In this document: positions 11,500 through 23,275 of the stretch, one piece after another
Layout: each line of letters opens with the position of its first letter
Numbering within the stretch: position 1 is the first letter of the stretch
Assembly (NCBI GenBank): GCA_036362985.1
Contig: JAYGXS010000004.1
Location: 40,617,557 to 40,681,556, forward strand
Reading direction: 5' to 3'
DNA: 64,000 nucleotides
Origin: Ligula intestinalis
Taxonomy: Eukaryota; Platyhelminthes; Cestoda; Diphyllobothriidea; Diphyllobothriidae
Position numbers and translations under genes: made by a program
The notes under the pieces: model-generated
Seen by the model: the letters and a program-made list of their open reading frames with translations, nothing else
Databases searched by the model: none
Told to the model about the DNA's origin: nothing

Positions 11500-13935
11500 A
11501 TTTCTTCTAGTTAGTTGTTGGTTACATTGTGGGCTGTCAAGCGAGGCGGTGTCTACCTACGAAAACTGTTTGGACCAGCGGACGTCTGAAACGAAATATT
11601 TGTCCTTCCGTTCCAGCACTTCCCTAATAGCAATGTTCTGGCACCAAAGAATAGAATGGTTCCAGAAGGACCAAAGGATGGAGACGAATAGCCTTACGGC
11701 CTACAGCACCGTGATTGTGTATATGGGCGGTATTCCGTACGCTGACTGGAGAAGGTTACAAGCCGTCATCAAAATCGATGGTCGAACACACAAACACAAG
11801 CTCCCATCCATCTGAGAACGCACGCACGCCTCCTACTTTGCACCTTCCCCCTCCCCCCCCCCAAAAAAACGGCGCCTAGCTTGATGTCTTGCTTTGGCAA
11901 CGTTTGCCGGCGTATGCCTAGGGCAAAAAAAACCCGTGTTCACATCACACTAAATGCGTTCTAAAAGGGGGTCTGGGGGTAGAGGGGTAGGGGGCGACTT
12001 CGTGCATCAAATGCACTCTGAGCAGGCTCTGTTTGTTTAATATGCGGTTATGACCAAGCCTGCTCTGAGTGCTCTTGATGCACATAGTCGCCATCTACCC
12101 CAGACTCCCCCCTATTTGAACTCATGTGACCTGGACACGGGTTTTTCGCCCTAGGCATAGGCCGGCAATAGTTGCCAAAGCAAGACATCGATCTAGGCGC
12201 GTAGGGTTTTTTTAGGTAGAGGGGGGCTTGTGTGTGTTCGACCATCAATTTCGATGACGGTTTGTAACCGCCCATACACACAATCACGGCGCAGTAGGAC
12301 CAAAGGCTATTCGTCTCTATCCTTTGGTCCCACTGGAACCATTATATACTTTGGTGCTACTAGGGTTTGAATGGACCATCGTATGGTGGACAAAGGGGCC
12401 TGTGGACTGCTTCGTGCCAGATAAAATTGAATAAGCTTGTGTTTATGTCGTCATGCACGAAAACACATTGAAGTGGCCAGCGCGTGGGGGCCGGACACAG
12501 TGCGGCCATGCGTTGCTGCAATTCTTACACAAAGGCATTTGCGGCGTCAGTGGCGAAGGAGGAAGACTGCACGAGCTCACCGGGTAAATGGAGGGGCTTG
12601 CCATAAACGAGATCGGCGCCAGTTCAGTCAATGTCCTCCTTAGCAGCTGAGCGAATGCCTAAGAGTACGAACGGTAAGTTGTCGCTCCATTTGTGTGGGG
12701 TGGGTTGAGAAATCAGCGTGGACTTCAGCTGACGATGAAAGCATTTAACGACGGATTTCGATGCAGGGTGATAGGCAGTGGTGCTGATGTGCGCCCACCG
12801 AGCAGTTTAGTGAACTCACGGAAGAGTGAAGATGTAAACTGACATGCGCTGTCAGTGGTGAGAGTAAATGGAACACTAAAATTGGCTATCCAGTGCATAA
12901 GAAAAACCAGGGCAATAATCTCCGCCAAGGTACCCGAGATGAAAAATGGCAATCGGCCATCGTGTGAAATGATCTACAGTGGTCAGAATGTGCGTGAAAT
13001 CGCACAGTGCAGGTAATGGTCTCACTAAGTCCAAGTGGAGGTGGTGAAAAGGGGCGTCGGGAACCTCGAACGTACTGGGGGGGGGTGAAACTGTTTGGCG
13101 TTGGAATTTACTCTTTTGGCAGGCTAAGCACTGCCTAGTTCAAATGGCGGTGTCGGCGTTCATATTGGGCCAGACGAAACGAGCCGAGATAAGTTTGCGA
13201 CCGGCACGAACACCGGCGTGGGACAACGAATGTAAGCGGTCGAAAAAGACCTTACGGTCAGACTGGGGTACGACAGGACGAGGAATACCTGTAGACCAGT
13301 CACACACGATCGTCTCGGGTGATGCTGGGAGGGGAGCCTCACGCAGCTGTAGCGAAGAAGACGCAAGCATTTTAAGGATGGACTCATCAAGCGCCTGCAC
13401 CTCTGCTAATTTCGTCAGGCCGAACGTGGTTGTAAGGGTGTTGGCCTCTGAACGGGATAAAGCGTCAGCAAAGAAATTATCACTGCCACGGACACAACGG
13501 ATGTCTGAAGTAAATTGCGAAATCTAGTCAAGATGGCGCACATCTCGCGGCGAGTATCGATCCGGCTTAGCTTCAAGGGTGTAAGCGAGAGGCTTGTGAT
13601 CCGTTTGGACCTGAAAATCTCTCCCCTCGAGTAGGTGGTGAAAGTGTCGGATAGCTAGGTGAATGGCCAGAAGTAGGCGCGAGAAAGTGCCATTACAAGT
13701 CTGCGCCCGCTGTAGCTTCTGAGAGAAGAAGGCTAGCAGCTGCAACTGGTCATGGACCTGTTGCTGCAGAACTGTGCCGACGGCAATTCCGGAGGCATCA
13801 GTAGTCAGAATTAGCTGGATATCAGCAGCAGCAGCACTCAGATGGTGAAGCAGGGTGGCATCCGCGACTGCTTTCTTGGCTGCCTCAAATGCTTTAAGGG
13901 CGCTGGATGAAAGCTGGAGCGAATTGGCTTTTGAC
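11500..13935 (-). mobile_element. Ty3/gypsy pol fragment (RNase H to integrase), split by an insertion
   Basis: On the minus strand, 13935-12366 encodes the end of a gypsy polyprotein. In order these are the RT/RNase H junction (ILTTDASGIAVGTVLQQ), RNase H (LAFFSQKLQRAQT, VQTDHKPLAY), the integrase zinc-binding HHCC region (DRLHSLSHAGVRAGRKLIS, FVWPNMNADT, CLACQKSK), the integrase core (TTDSACQF) and a C-terminal stretch ending PPYDGPFK. The frame then resumes left of an inserted palindrome with VLERKDKYFVSDVR (11621-11575). A few stops and shifts break it. Gag, protease, most of RT and the LTRs are absent. The left limit near 11500 is approximate. Confidence 0.88.
11622..12365. mobile_element. 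744-bp fold-back (inverted-repeat) element
   Basis: The left arm (11622-12028) and right arm (12056-12365) are reverse complements of each other around a spacer of about 27 bp, apart from two insertions in the left arm. The termini are CCCTAATAGCA and TGCTACTAGGG. It sits inside the gypsy fragment. Removing it together with one copy of a 2-bp duplication (TT on the plus strand, AA on minus) rejoins the gypsy codons for GPFK and VLERKD in frame. No transposase is encoded, so it is a non-autonomous DNA-transposon-like element of uncertain superfamily. Confidence 0.85.
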
Positions 13936-15149
13936 TACAAAAAATCGTGGTTAAAATTATAATGCTTGGTTAAGGCGATGTTAATGCGTGTATATTTCGT
14001 TAAAATTTCACAGCCGGAAATAAAGTAAAGCCGCTTGTTACTGTTTTCCTGAATTAAAACTACATATGAAGTTTTAAGAAAGAACAAAATCGGCCAACAT
14101 TTACTCCTATTGGTCAGCAAGATATGCCTGCAGACCATCGGGTGAAGATTTACAGAGGTGCACAATGTGGCCAGTTACACTTCGGTGTTGTGCATTTGGC
14201 ATTCATCACGAGATAACGTTGCGTTGGCGAATGGTTGGTCGCCATGGATTGCAGTCGGACAGCACTATTTCCCTCTACATGAAAACAAGGGCATGACTTT
14301 CTATGAACGTCATCAGAGTGTCAGAGGGATTCCACTGAGTCAGAACCGACAATTTTTGAAAGGTGTCTTAAATGTAGAAAACATTTTTTACTGAATTTTG
14401 ATATTTCTGGGAAGCTTATTCAAGATTGCAACGAAAGTTACCGTAACAAATTACTGCACATATTTTTGCGCGCCCTAGGATTTCGATCATTTCGTGCAGT
14501 TCACTGCAAGCTATTTAATCGATTGAATTTATCAAAATTATCATTTAACTGTCTTTTGCTGTACCATTTGCACAATTTACCAATGTACCATTTAAACACG
14601 TTGTCGATATGTAGTGTTCCAAATGATTCGCTTTGTTTATATAGGATATATGCCTCAACTTAGAACTAAGAATTGCTAATATGCTATACAATTTGGCACA
14701 GAAATAATACGAGGGAGTGGATTCCACGAAACATACGTGCCCAAAAGGAACTTGGATTTTTTACGTAGCTTAAATAGCAGCCTGTTTAACAAGAGAACCC
14801 ACCATATTCAGCAGGGTCGTAGAAATATACGAATGATTAAATAGCTGATAGCAGACGGGCAAGTACTTATTTATTCAAACGATATTATTGTCGTCCGACT
14901 TGTGCAGTTGAAATTCAGTTAGATCTGTTAAATCGGCTTTTTTGAAACAAACAGGTATCCAATAAGCATAAAAGCTACCGAAAGCTACATGGTTTATAAA
15001 AAATCAAGCAGTGCAATAACCCTTAAAAAACAAACACCATCAAAAACATTTGGGTGAATTCCTTGAAACACGTAAAATTACAACTACCGTCCGTATTCAA
15101 GTTTTTTAAAGAGAATATGAAATTCCAAAACGCTGTGGTACGTCAAGTA
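13936..15149. other. Unannotated stretch
   Basis: AT-rich sequence with only short ORFs that carry no recognisable motif. Nothing supported. Confidence 0.5.
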
Positions 15150-15235
15150 AAGTCAAATTTATTAGAGGAAATAAAGGCAAACGCCTTTGAACTCCCTATT
15201 GGTACATAGTATCTGAAAATGTATCGGCAGAGCCG
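15150..15235 (-). repeat. LINE 3'-terminal fragment
   Basis: Contains the hairpin AAAGGC-AAAC-GCCTTT followed by GAACTCCC. On the minus strand this is a LINE 3' end like those at 36143-36180 and 49380-49411. Only the terminal hairpin region is present. Confidence 0.5.
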
Positions 15236-15639
15236 AACATTTCAACGAAGATGTTTACACAATTGTAGGCGACTTCACGCTTCTTTCTAGTAACGTGTTG
15301 TCCCTTGTTATGTATCCACTGATCTCTGCTTTGCAAATACCTCTCCTTTAATTTTTTAGTTACAGTGGTGTCACATTCCTCACGTCAACTCTTTGATTTT
15401 TGGGCATTGCGCATTTCTTGAGTACTCTTCCTCCACCCTGCACTCGACAATGTAAAACTATCTGCAGATTTCGGCTGCATGCCTTAGTCAACGCGTCGGA
15501 AATTACATGATCGAAAATATTAACATATGCGCTTCTACTAAGTGATAAATCTTAAATAATTTTTCTCCAATACTGAAACAGTGAAACGTGAGTTGCGTAT
15601 TGTTTGATCTGGCTCTTTTAGTAGGCGGGTTTTTCGAAA

Positions 15640-16061
15640 ATGTCAAAGGTTGTGAAGTTTCTCGTGGAAAACTCGCCTAAATATGCTATGCGTAAGTTCC
15701 CGCTTTGCTGTATTTACGCTGTGAAAGGCATTTATCGTTTTAGTGCAGAGAAGATAAAGCCAGTCAGCACTAAGTTTATGCAGTATGCCCGTGTCGAAAT
15801 GCGGCCCCCAAACAAGCATGAAATTACACTAGCTGTAAACGAAGGCAAGTCGCTTGTGGCCTACTTAAAGTCTGGTGCCATTCTCCAGAGGAAGATCAAG
15901 GTTTGTACTTCATGTTCTTTCCATTTCCACAATAGGATGTTGCACTGGATTCTGTCGTCGCGATTGAAGTTCTTATGTGGTTTTTCATCGGCGAAATAAT
16001 TGGACGAAGGAGTCTTATAGGATACAAACACGTCAAAGGAGCCTATATCGTCGCCCACTAA
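15640..16061 (+). CDS. ATP5MG: Mitochondrial ATP synthase subunit g, three exons
   Basis: Subunit g is a small inner-membrane component of the F1Fo ATP synthase, where it supports dimerisation in the membrane part. The coding exons are 15640-15691, 15749-15900 and 15936-16061, with GT-AG introns of 57 and 35 bp. The spliced frame gives about 109 residues. It starts MSKVVKFLVENSPKYA, continues with FMQYARVEMRPPNKHEI, and ends in the most conserved part, VAIEVLMWFFIGEIIGRRSL, which contains the single membrane helix with its GxxxG-like FIGEIIG. Length and order match animal subunit g. The acceptor at 15748 was chosen because the alternative at 15743 gives a stop. Unspliced, the exon 1-2 region reads as a false 119-residue ORF. 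There is a short C-terminal extension (KHVKGAYIVAH). No frameshift is seen, so it looks functional. Confidence 0.93.
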
Positions 16062-17228
16062 CACATGTTTAGCCAGTTCATATCTAGTGATTTTATTCTA
16101 CTGGCCAAATCGTTTGGCACTTGCTAGTTTCCTTACGAACCTTGAATACGAATGATAGTACTGATTTTACGTTTTTAAAGTTCATTGGGAGGACAGCCAG
16201 GGAATTCACCCAAACTTTTTGGTGCTTTTGAATCTTTGAAGAATTGCTTTCGATGGTTCTGAACTGTCATGCTAGAATTTGTATAGACCGCGTAGCCATT
16301 TATTCTAAATGGCAACCTGACCGTTACAAAAAGCCGAGTTAATAGGACTGGCTGTATCTAAACTCCACGGGTTGAACGACCATATGGTCCTTCAAATGAA
16401 TGAATTCTGCTTTCATAGGGCACATACATTTTTTCTGTCCCTTCTATAGATCTCGTAATCTCAAGTGTGTGTTAAGTACAGTAAGATAACAAGGGTATGC
16501 TGTCTGTCTTCGTCAAAACACTCAAATGCCAACTTTCGTCTTCGAGAGGCCTGCAGGATAGTTATACGCCTTGATTGCATATAAATGTGCTTGGGTCTAA
16601 GTGGCCGTTCGTAATGTGTTCATATAAACGTCGTCCGTTTATCACCAGACTACCGCGTCGGTGTTGACCTCTTGATACTTATTATGCTTGTAATTGCAGA
16701 GACACAAGCGAGTCCGTAGGGTGTCCAACAAAACGTACAAACAGATGTGAAAATTTCATGCATTATCATTTTTGTTGTCGATATTCGCTAAGGCTATGTT
16801 CGCTGACGCTGTGTTATCAACTGACGCGGCTGCCATTCATAGCACCTTTCTGTTAACATTTGAGCACTTTCTATCATCATTTTATCCAGGTCGCATTCAA
16901 TATCGCACACTGTTAACTTCAGCCAACATGTCATTAAATATTTGTTCTTGGTGCAACAAGATAGACCCACACCCATTTGCAAAGCCATTTGATTACGTTG
17001 TGTAGAGTAGCGTCTGTGTGAGTTTAAATAATTCCGTTTTAGTTCACGTGAAGACGTTGCAAGAGTTAATGTGTCTGTGTTCTGGTTTTCGTCATCTTTG
17101 AATGAAATTGTTTTGTGGTTATTATCGAAAGGCGAACAAGAGCGGTTTTAGCCCTCAGTCGGTGATTTAGTCTTTTCAGGCTTTTCCGAGCCGTGCAAGG
17201 ATAAATGTCTTCTTTGCTGAAGCGAATA
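16062..17228. other. Downstream of ATP5MG, unannotated
   Basis: No clear canonical AATAAA was noticed close after the stop. Short ORFs have no recognisable content. The stretch ends where a Penelope-like element begins. Confidence 0.45.
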
Positions 17229-17300
17229 AAATCCCCCACGAAAGTAAGTTATGTTGGTAAAAGAGACATATGGTCGATCACTGGAACAAAATTTATTTTT

Positions 17301-17344
17301 TCCTGAGTTTTCGAGCTCTTACAAGAGCCCATCGTCAGAGGTGG
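17301..17344 (-). ncRNA. Hammerhead-like ribozyme in inverted P2a end
   Basis: On the minus strand the core CTGACGA is followed by T, then a helix II (GGGCTCT with AGAGCTC) and GAA. It then reads AAAC in place of the palindromic AGCT, and C-AGG. Helix I is CCT with AGG. The changed tetramer may weaken it. Confidence 0.6.
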
Positions 17345-18833
17345 AGAAACAGTAACAAATGTGGAAGCTACTTGGGGCGTGTGTACAACAAATAAAATTT
17401 TGAACGTGCAGAAAATCAATAATTGTGTGTGCTGCCGACTTGCCACTGAGGGCTGTGTCAGCCTGTTCCAGTAGGCAAGATCGGCAAGTTGAGTGGAAAT
17501 ATTTACAGAAATGGAATCATCAACAAAACAAGTAATAGTTATGGTGGGAGGGATGGGTAATTAAAAAAGGCATAGGAGCAGGGAAGGAGGATGAAAAGAG
17601 ATGGATTATGTAGGCTTGGGTGGCAAATGGCCACGTCAGCATCGAAAGTGGGATGATTATGGAGGGTATCGGGCCAATTAATTACGACGGGCGTCTGATG
17701 TGCTCGTTTGCAAAAGCGTAAGGCCCTGTACGCTGGCGCCAATTCGACACATCTGTTGACGGACGGTTTACAGGAAGGCGATGAACACAACACAACTCCT
17801 AAGTTTTCACAGCAACCATCCAGTTGCTCACAAACGGAGCTGTGTAAAAACACGCTTCAAACGGATCCAGACCCACTGCAGTAAACCAGAGAAAAAGGCA
17901 CGCGAGGCCTGATATCTCCGTGGCCAGTTCATGCAGAACGGTTATCCAAAAACATTTATAAACCGATGCCTACGCGTTCGGTCCCGGAGGACCCAAACAG
18001 AAGAACCACCGAAGATATGGCACGCTCTGCCATACATAAAAGACGTCTCAGAAGCGACTGAGCGCATCGCTGCGGGACTAGGTGTTGGAATTGCACACAG
18101 ACCCAAAGCTAAAATGCGCAGCATAGTGATGAAAATAAAATACCGGCTTACGCAGAATGAACAATCTGGTGTAGTATATCGCATCACATGCCTAAACTGT
18201 CCCTGTATTTATACAGGTCAAACGGAACGCATGCTCGGATCGCGTATACGTGAACACAAGCAGGCCGTTCAGCTTGGCGACGAATCATCACAAGTTGCAA
18301 CTCACACCTAAGAAACAGGCCATGAGTTCAACTTCGCTACCGTCAAGGTACTCGCCCACGCGGGAAACAAGACGAGCAGAGAATTTATCCAAGCCTGGTC
18401 CACGGATGAGAATTCGGTCAACAGATATGTCGAATTGGCGCCAGTGTACAGGGCCTTACGTTTTTGCAAACGAGCACATCAGACGCCCGCCGTAATCAAT
18501 TGGCCCAACATCCTCCATAATTATCCCACTTTCGATGCTGACGTGGCCAGTTGGCACCCAAGCCTACATAATCCCTCTTTTTTTCATCCTCCTTCCCTGC
18601 TCCTATGCCTTTTTTAATACCAATCCCTCCCACCATAACAATTACTAGTTTTGTTGACGATTCTATTTCTGTAAATATTTCCACTCAACTTGTCGATCTT
18701 GCCTACTGGCACAGGCTAGCACAGCCCTCAGTGGCAAGTCGGCAGCACACACAATTATTGATTTTCTGCACGTTCAAAATTATAGTTATTGTACACACGC
18801 CTCAAGTAGCTTCCACATTTGTTACTGTTTCTC

Positions 18834-18877
18834 CACCTCTGACGATGGGCTCTTGTAAGAGCTCGAAAGCTCAGGAA
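18834..18877 (+). ncRNA. Hammerhead-like ribozyme in P2a 3' end
   Basis: Reads CCT-CTGACGA-T-helix II-GAA-AGCT-C-AGG. Helix II pairs GGGCTCT with AGAGCTC (7 pairs, one G-U) around a TGTA loop. Helix I is at least 3 bp (CCT/AGG). The tetramer AGCT after GAA is self-complementary. All catalytic-core positions of the hammerhead family (CUGANGA, GAA, cleavage-site C) are present. Confidence 0.75.
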
Positions 18878-18960
18878 AAAAATTTTGTTCCACTGATCGA
18901 CCATATGTCTCCTTTACCAATAGACATTCCTGGAAAACGAGTATTCTCTCGCGTTCGTAA

Positions 18961-20699
18961 AAGTTATGTATATACTTTAGTCCTTAGCAGTTTTATAATG
19001 ATCTTTTGGCAAACTTGGACTGTTGTCATGGGGTGTATGTGACGTTAGTTCTAGTGTTTTGGACTCCCTAATGGTTTTTGGCGAGTTTTACCGAGTTTAT
19101 TCGTAAACCTAGCTGCTGGATACTCAGGGCGTCTGTGTGTGACTAGCGGTAAAACAGTATTTACTAACAGCTAGTTGTGAAACTAGAATTATCTAGGAGC
19201 TGAAAAAGAAGCGACAGCGATCGGGTTCACCAGCCATGAAGGGCCGAGGTCTAGCTTGTTGACTTTATGTTGCTGCTCTTAGGTTTTTGAGACAAGGCAA
19301 TAAAATAAACAGCCTTAAACAAGCTACGTAGCCAAATAATTTGGCACAGTTGCAGGAAGTGATTTAAAAATATTGTTTCAGGCTCGGATAATCGAGCGGT
19401 TTCGGACGACTCATCAGCTGATTGCTCTCGGCGTAGCTCTTGATACGTCTGGTGCAGGGGAACATTGAACTTCACTGACTAAGTCTTACTGTTTGTCGTC
19501 AAAGTGTTTACACTATGACCGTAAACAACTTATCTGATATTCAGGTTGCCCTCATGACCATGAAACTGGCCAGATTGCCCACCTTTCCCTGTCAGTAGGT
19601 TTAAAAAGACAACGTTACTCAGCTTCGGCCATCAACCCATTGTCGCTCGCGCTCAGCATTTTCAACCAATACAAATTTCGTGTTATTTCTTCATGAATTA
19701 CTTACTAAAGAGGTGAAACTTCTGGAACAGGAATGTTAGTTGCACAGGCACAGTGGCAGAGGCAGCCGCCGGTAAGGATAATGGACATACAAAGACTGCA
19801 ATATTTATAGAACACAGTTGCGACCACATGCCGTTTCCTGTGGTTGTTTTTCTATCAAATAAAATTATTGCGCCGACTGCATCTCCTCAGTTTTAGTCTT
19901 TATTGTCTATGTAATATCATGCGACCGGAGCGATATTTAGTTTGCGTGACAACTTGCTAGATCATGAGAGCGGTTTGACATCGTTGGCGAACTAGCCAGG
20001 GTTATATATTCGACTCAATGTGCATTTCTCCATTAGCTGACCTAAGGGCGTGGAACGAAAACGCGTAGACTAAAACCTCTAATTGGGAACGGTACACATG
20101 TAATGCTCCGAGCGAGCCAAAGACCTGGGAAGATGTGTTACACCGAGGTTGCCTGATCTTTTAGAAGGTTCGCGGCACTTTCAAAGAAGTGTAACAGGGG
20201 AGTCTGATGAAGTGTTTGTTGACAATTAGTAGGAAAAGAAACACGATAAAATGTCCCAGTAGCAAGGTAGAATAGAGGAATTGACGTTGAGGTTGTTGGT
20301 GAGAGGGCTCAAAGAAGGGATAAAAACAACAATTAATATATTACCAGGGAGGTGTTTAGAACGTGCACGTAAAGAATGGCGAATGTGACAAAGCCTCCTC
20401 TTCCAAAGATCCCCTGTCCTCAGTAGGTGGAAGAGATTTCAATAGAGTGGTTAGTGGGACTTTCTAGCTGAAATATCCTTCATTGTTTCCTGATAATAAG
20501 GATTACGACTCTACTGAAGTATTATTTACTAATAACCGACACAATTTAGAATTCAGTTTAATATGTCATGGGGTTGTACATATGTTGGCAGAGTATTGTG
20601 TGATTTGACCACATCACGGAAATGCGACCGACTGCATATTTCTCGACGGTCATAAGCACACGTAGACAAGTCAAAACAGCTGCGAAAAAGCAGTCGTCT
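18961..20699. other. Unannotated stretch
   Basis: No supported gene. Around 19385-19430 the minus strand reads CTGATGAGTCGTCCGAAAC, which resembles a hammerhead core without room for helix II. An AATAAA lies near 19857. Confidence 0.45.
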
Positions 20700-22225
20700 T
20701 TTTTACTACACCAGACTTAGGAACGGGCGTCGTTCTAATGAGCAGATCGGACTACATAACCAAGTGGCAGGCCATAGTATCGAATCGGACGAAATTTAAG
20801 AAAGTGGACGGTGAAAATGTTTGTACGGATGAAGTAGAGGTATATCTGACCGGCTGCTAAGGAAGACTCCACATGACAGGATTCATAAGCGACCATGACC
20901 TCGAACACATGCGGCCAGTGGGCACGCACACCCCTCGTTTATATGGCCTTCATAAGATCCGCTAGGACGACCTGCCAGTCCGTCCGATTTTGAACATACG
21001 AAACTCTCCCCTGGACGTCTCATCGTTGTTTACGAACGTCCCAGTCACAGAGACAGCCGACTAAATCTGCGACTTTTTAGTGACAAGTCGGATAGGAGTA
21101 GAAATACCAACTGATGAATAAAAGGAACTATTACTAAAATGCACATTGGATGTGCAGTTCCTTTCTGAAAACCAACTATACAGACAAATAGACGGTTTTG
21201 CTATGGGCTCGCCCCTCGGGCCTCTCTTGGCCAATACCTTCATGGTCAAGCTGGAGAAATTTCAACTCAGCGAGCAGATACTTAAGGTAAAACACTACTA
21301 TCAATATGCTGCTGAAGTCTTCGCCATCATTCCAGCAGAAACTGATGTAAATGCGCTTCTAAATACTGTTAATCAAGCTCAACCCTCCATTCAGTTCACC
21401 TTCAAGGTGAAGACGGCAGGTTCACTTCTCTTCTTGGATGTCCTCCTAAGTCGAAGACCTGACTGTAGCGTCCGAAGCAGCGTTATCGAAAGAACAGTCC
21501 GGATGGTATACAAACTTAAAAAGTTCTGTACCAATCGAATAGAAGCGTAACTTGGTCCGCTGTTTAACGCAAAGAGCCAGTAAAAGCTGCTCGACAGACA
21601 CTATTTAATTAGAACTGCAGAAAAAACAGAACCTGCTTCGAGGGAATGGAAATCCGGACGCATTCATCATAAAAAATATGATGGAGCGAGAAACAAAATC
21701 CACCGCACTCACTATAGAAAAGAAGACCCTATTCCGCAAAGCCCCCTTTCAAGGGGATGTGGCAAGCGAACTCCTAAGCAGACGATAAGCCAAGCCGTAT
21801 AACGAACCTTCCCAGCAGCGAAATTTCGGTGGTTATTCTCAATCAACCCGGTCCTGCACGATGAAGGTAGGGATAGACTGCCAGCTCAGATCACTTCTAT
21901 GTGCTTCTACGCATTTACTTGCTCCTGTGGAGCAGGTTATATCGGTCGCACGAGTCGGCGCTTATCCAAAAGAATACGGGAGCACCGCCCGGCATGCTTG
22001 AGCAAAGGTATGCTCGCCAAATACTCTTCTGAACAGTCATAAGAGTAGCGCTTCACGCTAATGGTGCTTCCGTTGCAACCTTCGCATGGACCACTGTCTG
22101 TACTCCCTGGGCGTTCTTATGTATAGGCAGAAAGGCCATTTACCCCGTCGAGCAGTCTCTGGTCAGAATATACAGAGGATCTGCAAACCTATTTCTTGAT
22201 GCTGAACTTAGTATCCTGCCTTAAT
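20700..22225 (+). pseudogene. Penelope-like element P1a, RT plus GIY-YIG (broken)
   Basis: Two parts of the PLE RT are visible: TPRLYGLHKIR ... LPVRPILN and SSLFTNVPVTETA, then IDGFAMGSPLGPLLAN at 21191-21238. The catalytic box reads YAAEVFAI where an aspartate pair (YxDD) is expected. Later segments include FTFKVKTAGSLLFLDVLLSR. The GIY-YIG endonuclease follows near 21910-21990 (FTCSCGAGYIGRTSRRLSKR, IREHRPA). Stops are scattered through it (for example near 20858, 20965, 21062, 21548 and 21788). The order RT then GIY-YIG is that of canonical Penelope/Athena-group elements. It is inactive. Confidence 0.85.
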
Positions 22226-23100
22226 TGGTGTTTTTTTTCGTAGATTCAACGGTGATATATTATTTCTACTTACAAGTTGGCAGTAACACGGGTATCAGAG
22301 ATTTATGTTCTTTCGATACCGTAAACCTCTACAAGCAAATAAAGCAGCGCAAAACACTTTGCACTAGAGTTGATTTATGCTTACTCGTGATAGGCGCAGG
22401 CGACATAAAATTTAGATTTCCAGTATTCTGTTACACAACAAGCGGCCTGCGCTTTTGCACTTTAAGCATAGCTTAGCACATATGCAGATGGATTTCAAGG
22501 GCGAAGAATATCCATCGTTCATCTTTTATCAGGCACTTGGTTAATAACAGATCCTTAGGTGACCCAAACTTGGTCTTCGTCTTAAAAAAAGCCTCGAATT
22601 TTGAAAACGTGAAAAAGGGCTTTAACTATAACTGAAGAATATATATATAATTGCCAGGTTCAATCCTATAAAAAAACCTTTCCCTTCACCAGATTTCTTC
22701 ATCTATATTCCTAGTATTGTATTACAATTAGTTTCAGATTGTCCTTGAAAGTCCAGTAAATCTTTTGCGATTTCCATCCTTTAAAGTTTTTTCCATAAAT
22801 TTAGCTTCTCTCCAATCGGTATATAAAAACTATCAAGATAAGATATTTATTAAAAGCATGTACCGAATACATGGGTGTTTGGATATTAATGCTTATAAAG
22901 AGTGCAGTTTTGGTTATATTTCTAGACATACCTTAACAAGGAAACTCATTGCCGAGAAAAGCGGACGTTCACAACAAACCTCTGGCGTATGTTTTACGAT
23001 AGCCAATACAACAACTAGTGACCCAATGTATGTTAAGATTTTGAGCGAAGTGTTACTCTTTTGTCCGTCAAATTTCGAAACTATTCTCTAGCAGAAACTA
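22226..23100. other. Unannotated stretch before a gap
   Basis: AT-rich. One ORF (22765-23091, plus, 108 aa) has no recognisable domain. It ends close to a scaffold gap, so an exon cannot be excluded. Confidence 0.4.
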
Positions 23101-23200
23101 NNNNNNNNNNNNNNNNNNNNNNNNNNNNNNNNNNNNNNNNNNNNNNNNNNNNNNNNNNNNNNNNNNNNNNNNNNNNNNNNNNNNNNNNNNNNNNNNNNNN
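23101..23200. other. Scaffold gap (100 N)
   Basis: Exactly 100 N, a default gap length. The flanks share no obvious sequence. Confidence 0.99.
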
Positions 23201-23228
23201 AACCTTTTTGGCCCATTTACTTTTTCTT

Positions 23229-23275
23229 TACGTCTGAAGACGATGCGGGGCTACAGCTTCGAAAATTCATCAAAT
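23229..23275 (+). ncRNA. Hammerhead-like motif, fourth lineage
   Basis: Reads CGT-CTGAAGA-C-helix II-GAA-AATT-C-ATC. Helix II pairs GATGC with GCTTC (one mismatch) around a nine-base loop. The tetramer AATT is palindromic, as in the PLE copies elsewhere in the window. Helix I pairing is weak. No PLE coding sequence is visible beside it because of the gap at 23101-23200. Confidence 0.45.

Larger units (their letters stand above)
17229..18960 (+). mobile_element. Penelope-like element P2a with inverted copy of its own 3' end at the 5' side
   Basis: The main body (about 17766-18925, plus) encodes the C-terminal part of a PLE polyprotein. Motifs are VYRKAMNTTQL, HPVAHKRSCVKTLFKRIQTH, PPKIWHALPYIKDVSEATER, then the GIY-YIG endonuclease (CLNCPCIYTGQTERMLGSRI, REHKQAVQLGDESSQVATHT). 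Stops occur near 17910 and at 18309-18311 (where the related copy has Tyr). The 3' region (18625-18960) carries a hammerhead-like motif. To the left, 17229-17765 is a reverse-complement copy of the last C-terminal codons plus this terminal region, so the element is bounded by inverted copies of about 530 bp. The RT domain is missing. Confidence 0.85.

Noticed and set aside
11459..11815. 118-codon plus ORF starting MLCLVGGLKFTLKLFLL, signal-peptide-like
   Set aside because: It crosses from gypsy antisense sequence into the left arm of the fold-back element, so it is not a gene.
15861..16064. 67-codon minus ORF over the ATP5MG gene
   Set aside because: Antisense shadow of exon 3, with no motif of its own.
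19385..19430. Minus-strand CTGATGAGTCGTCCGAAAC, resembling a hammerhead core
   Set aside because: Only seven bases lie between the two catalytic boxes, too few for helix II, and helix I and III pairing is not evident.
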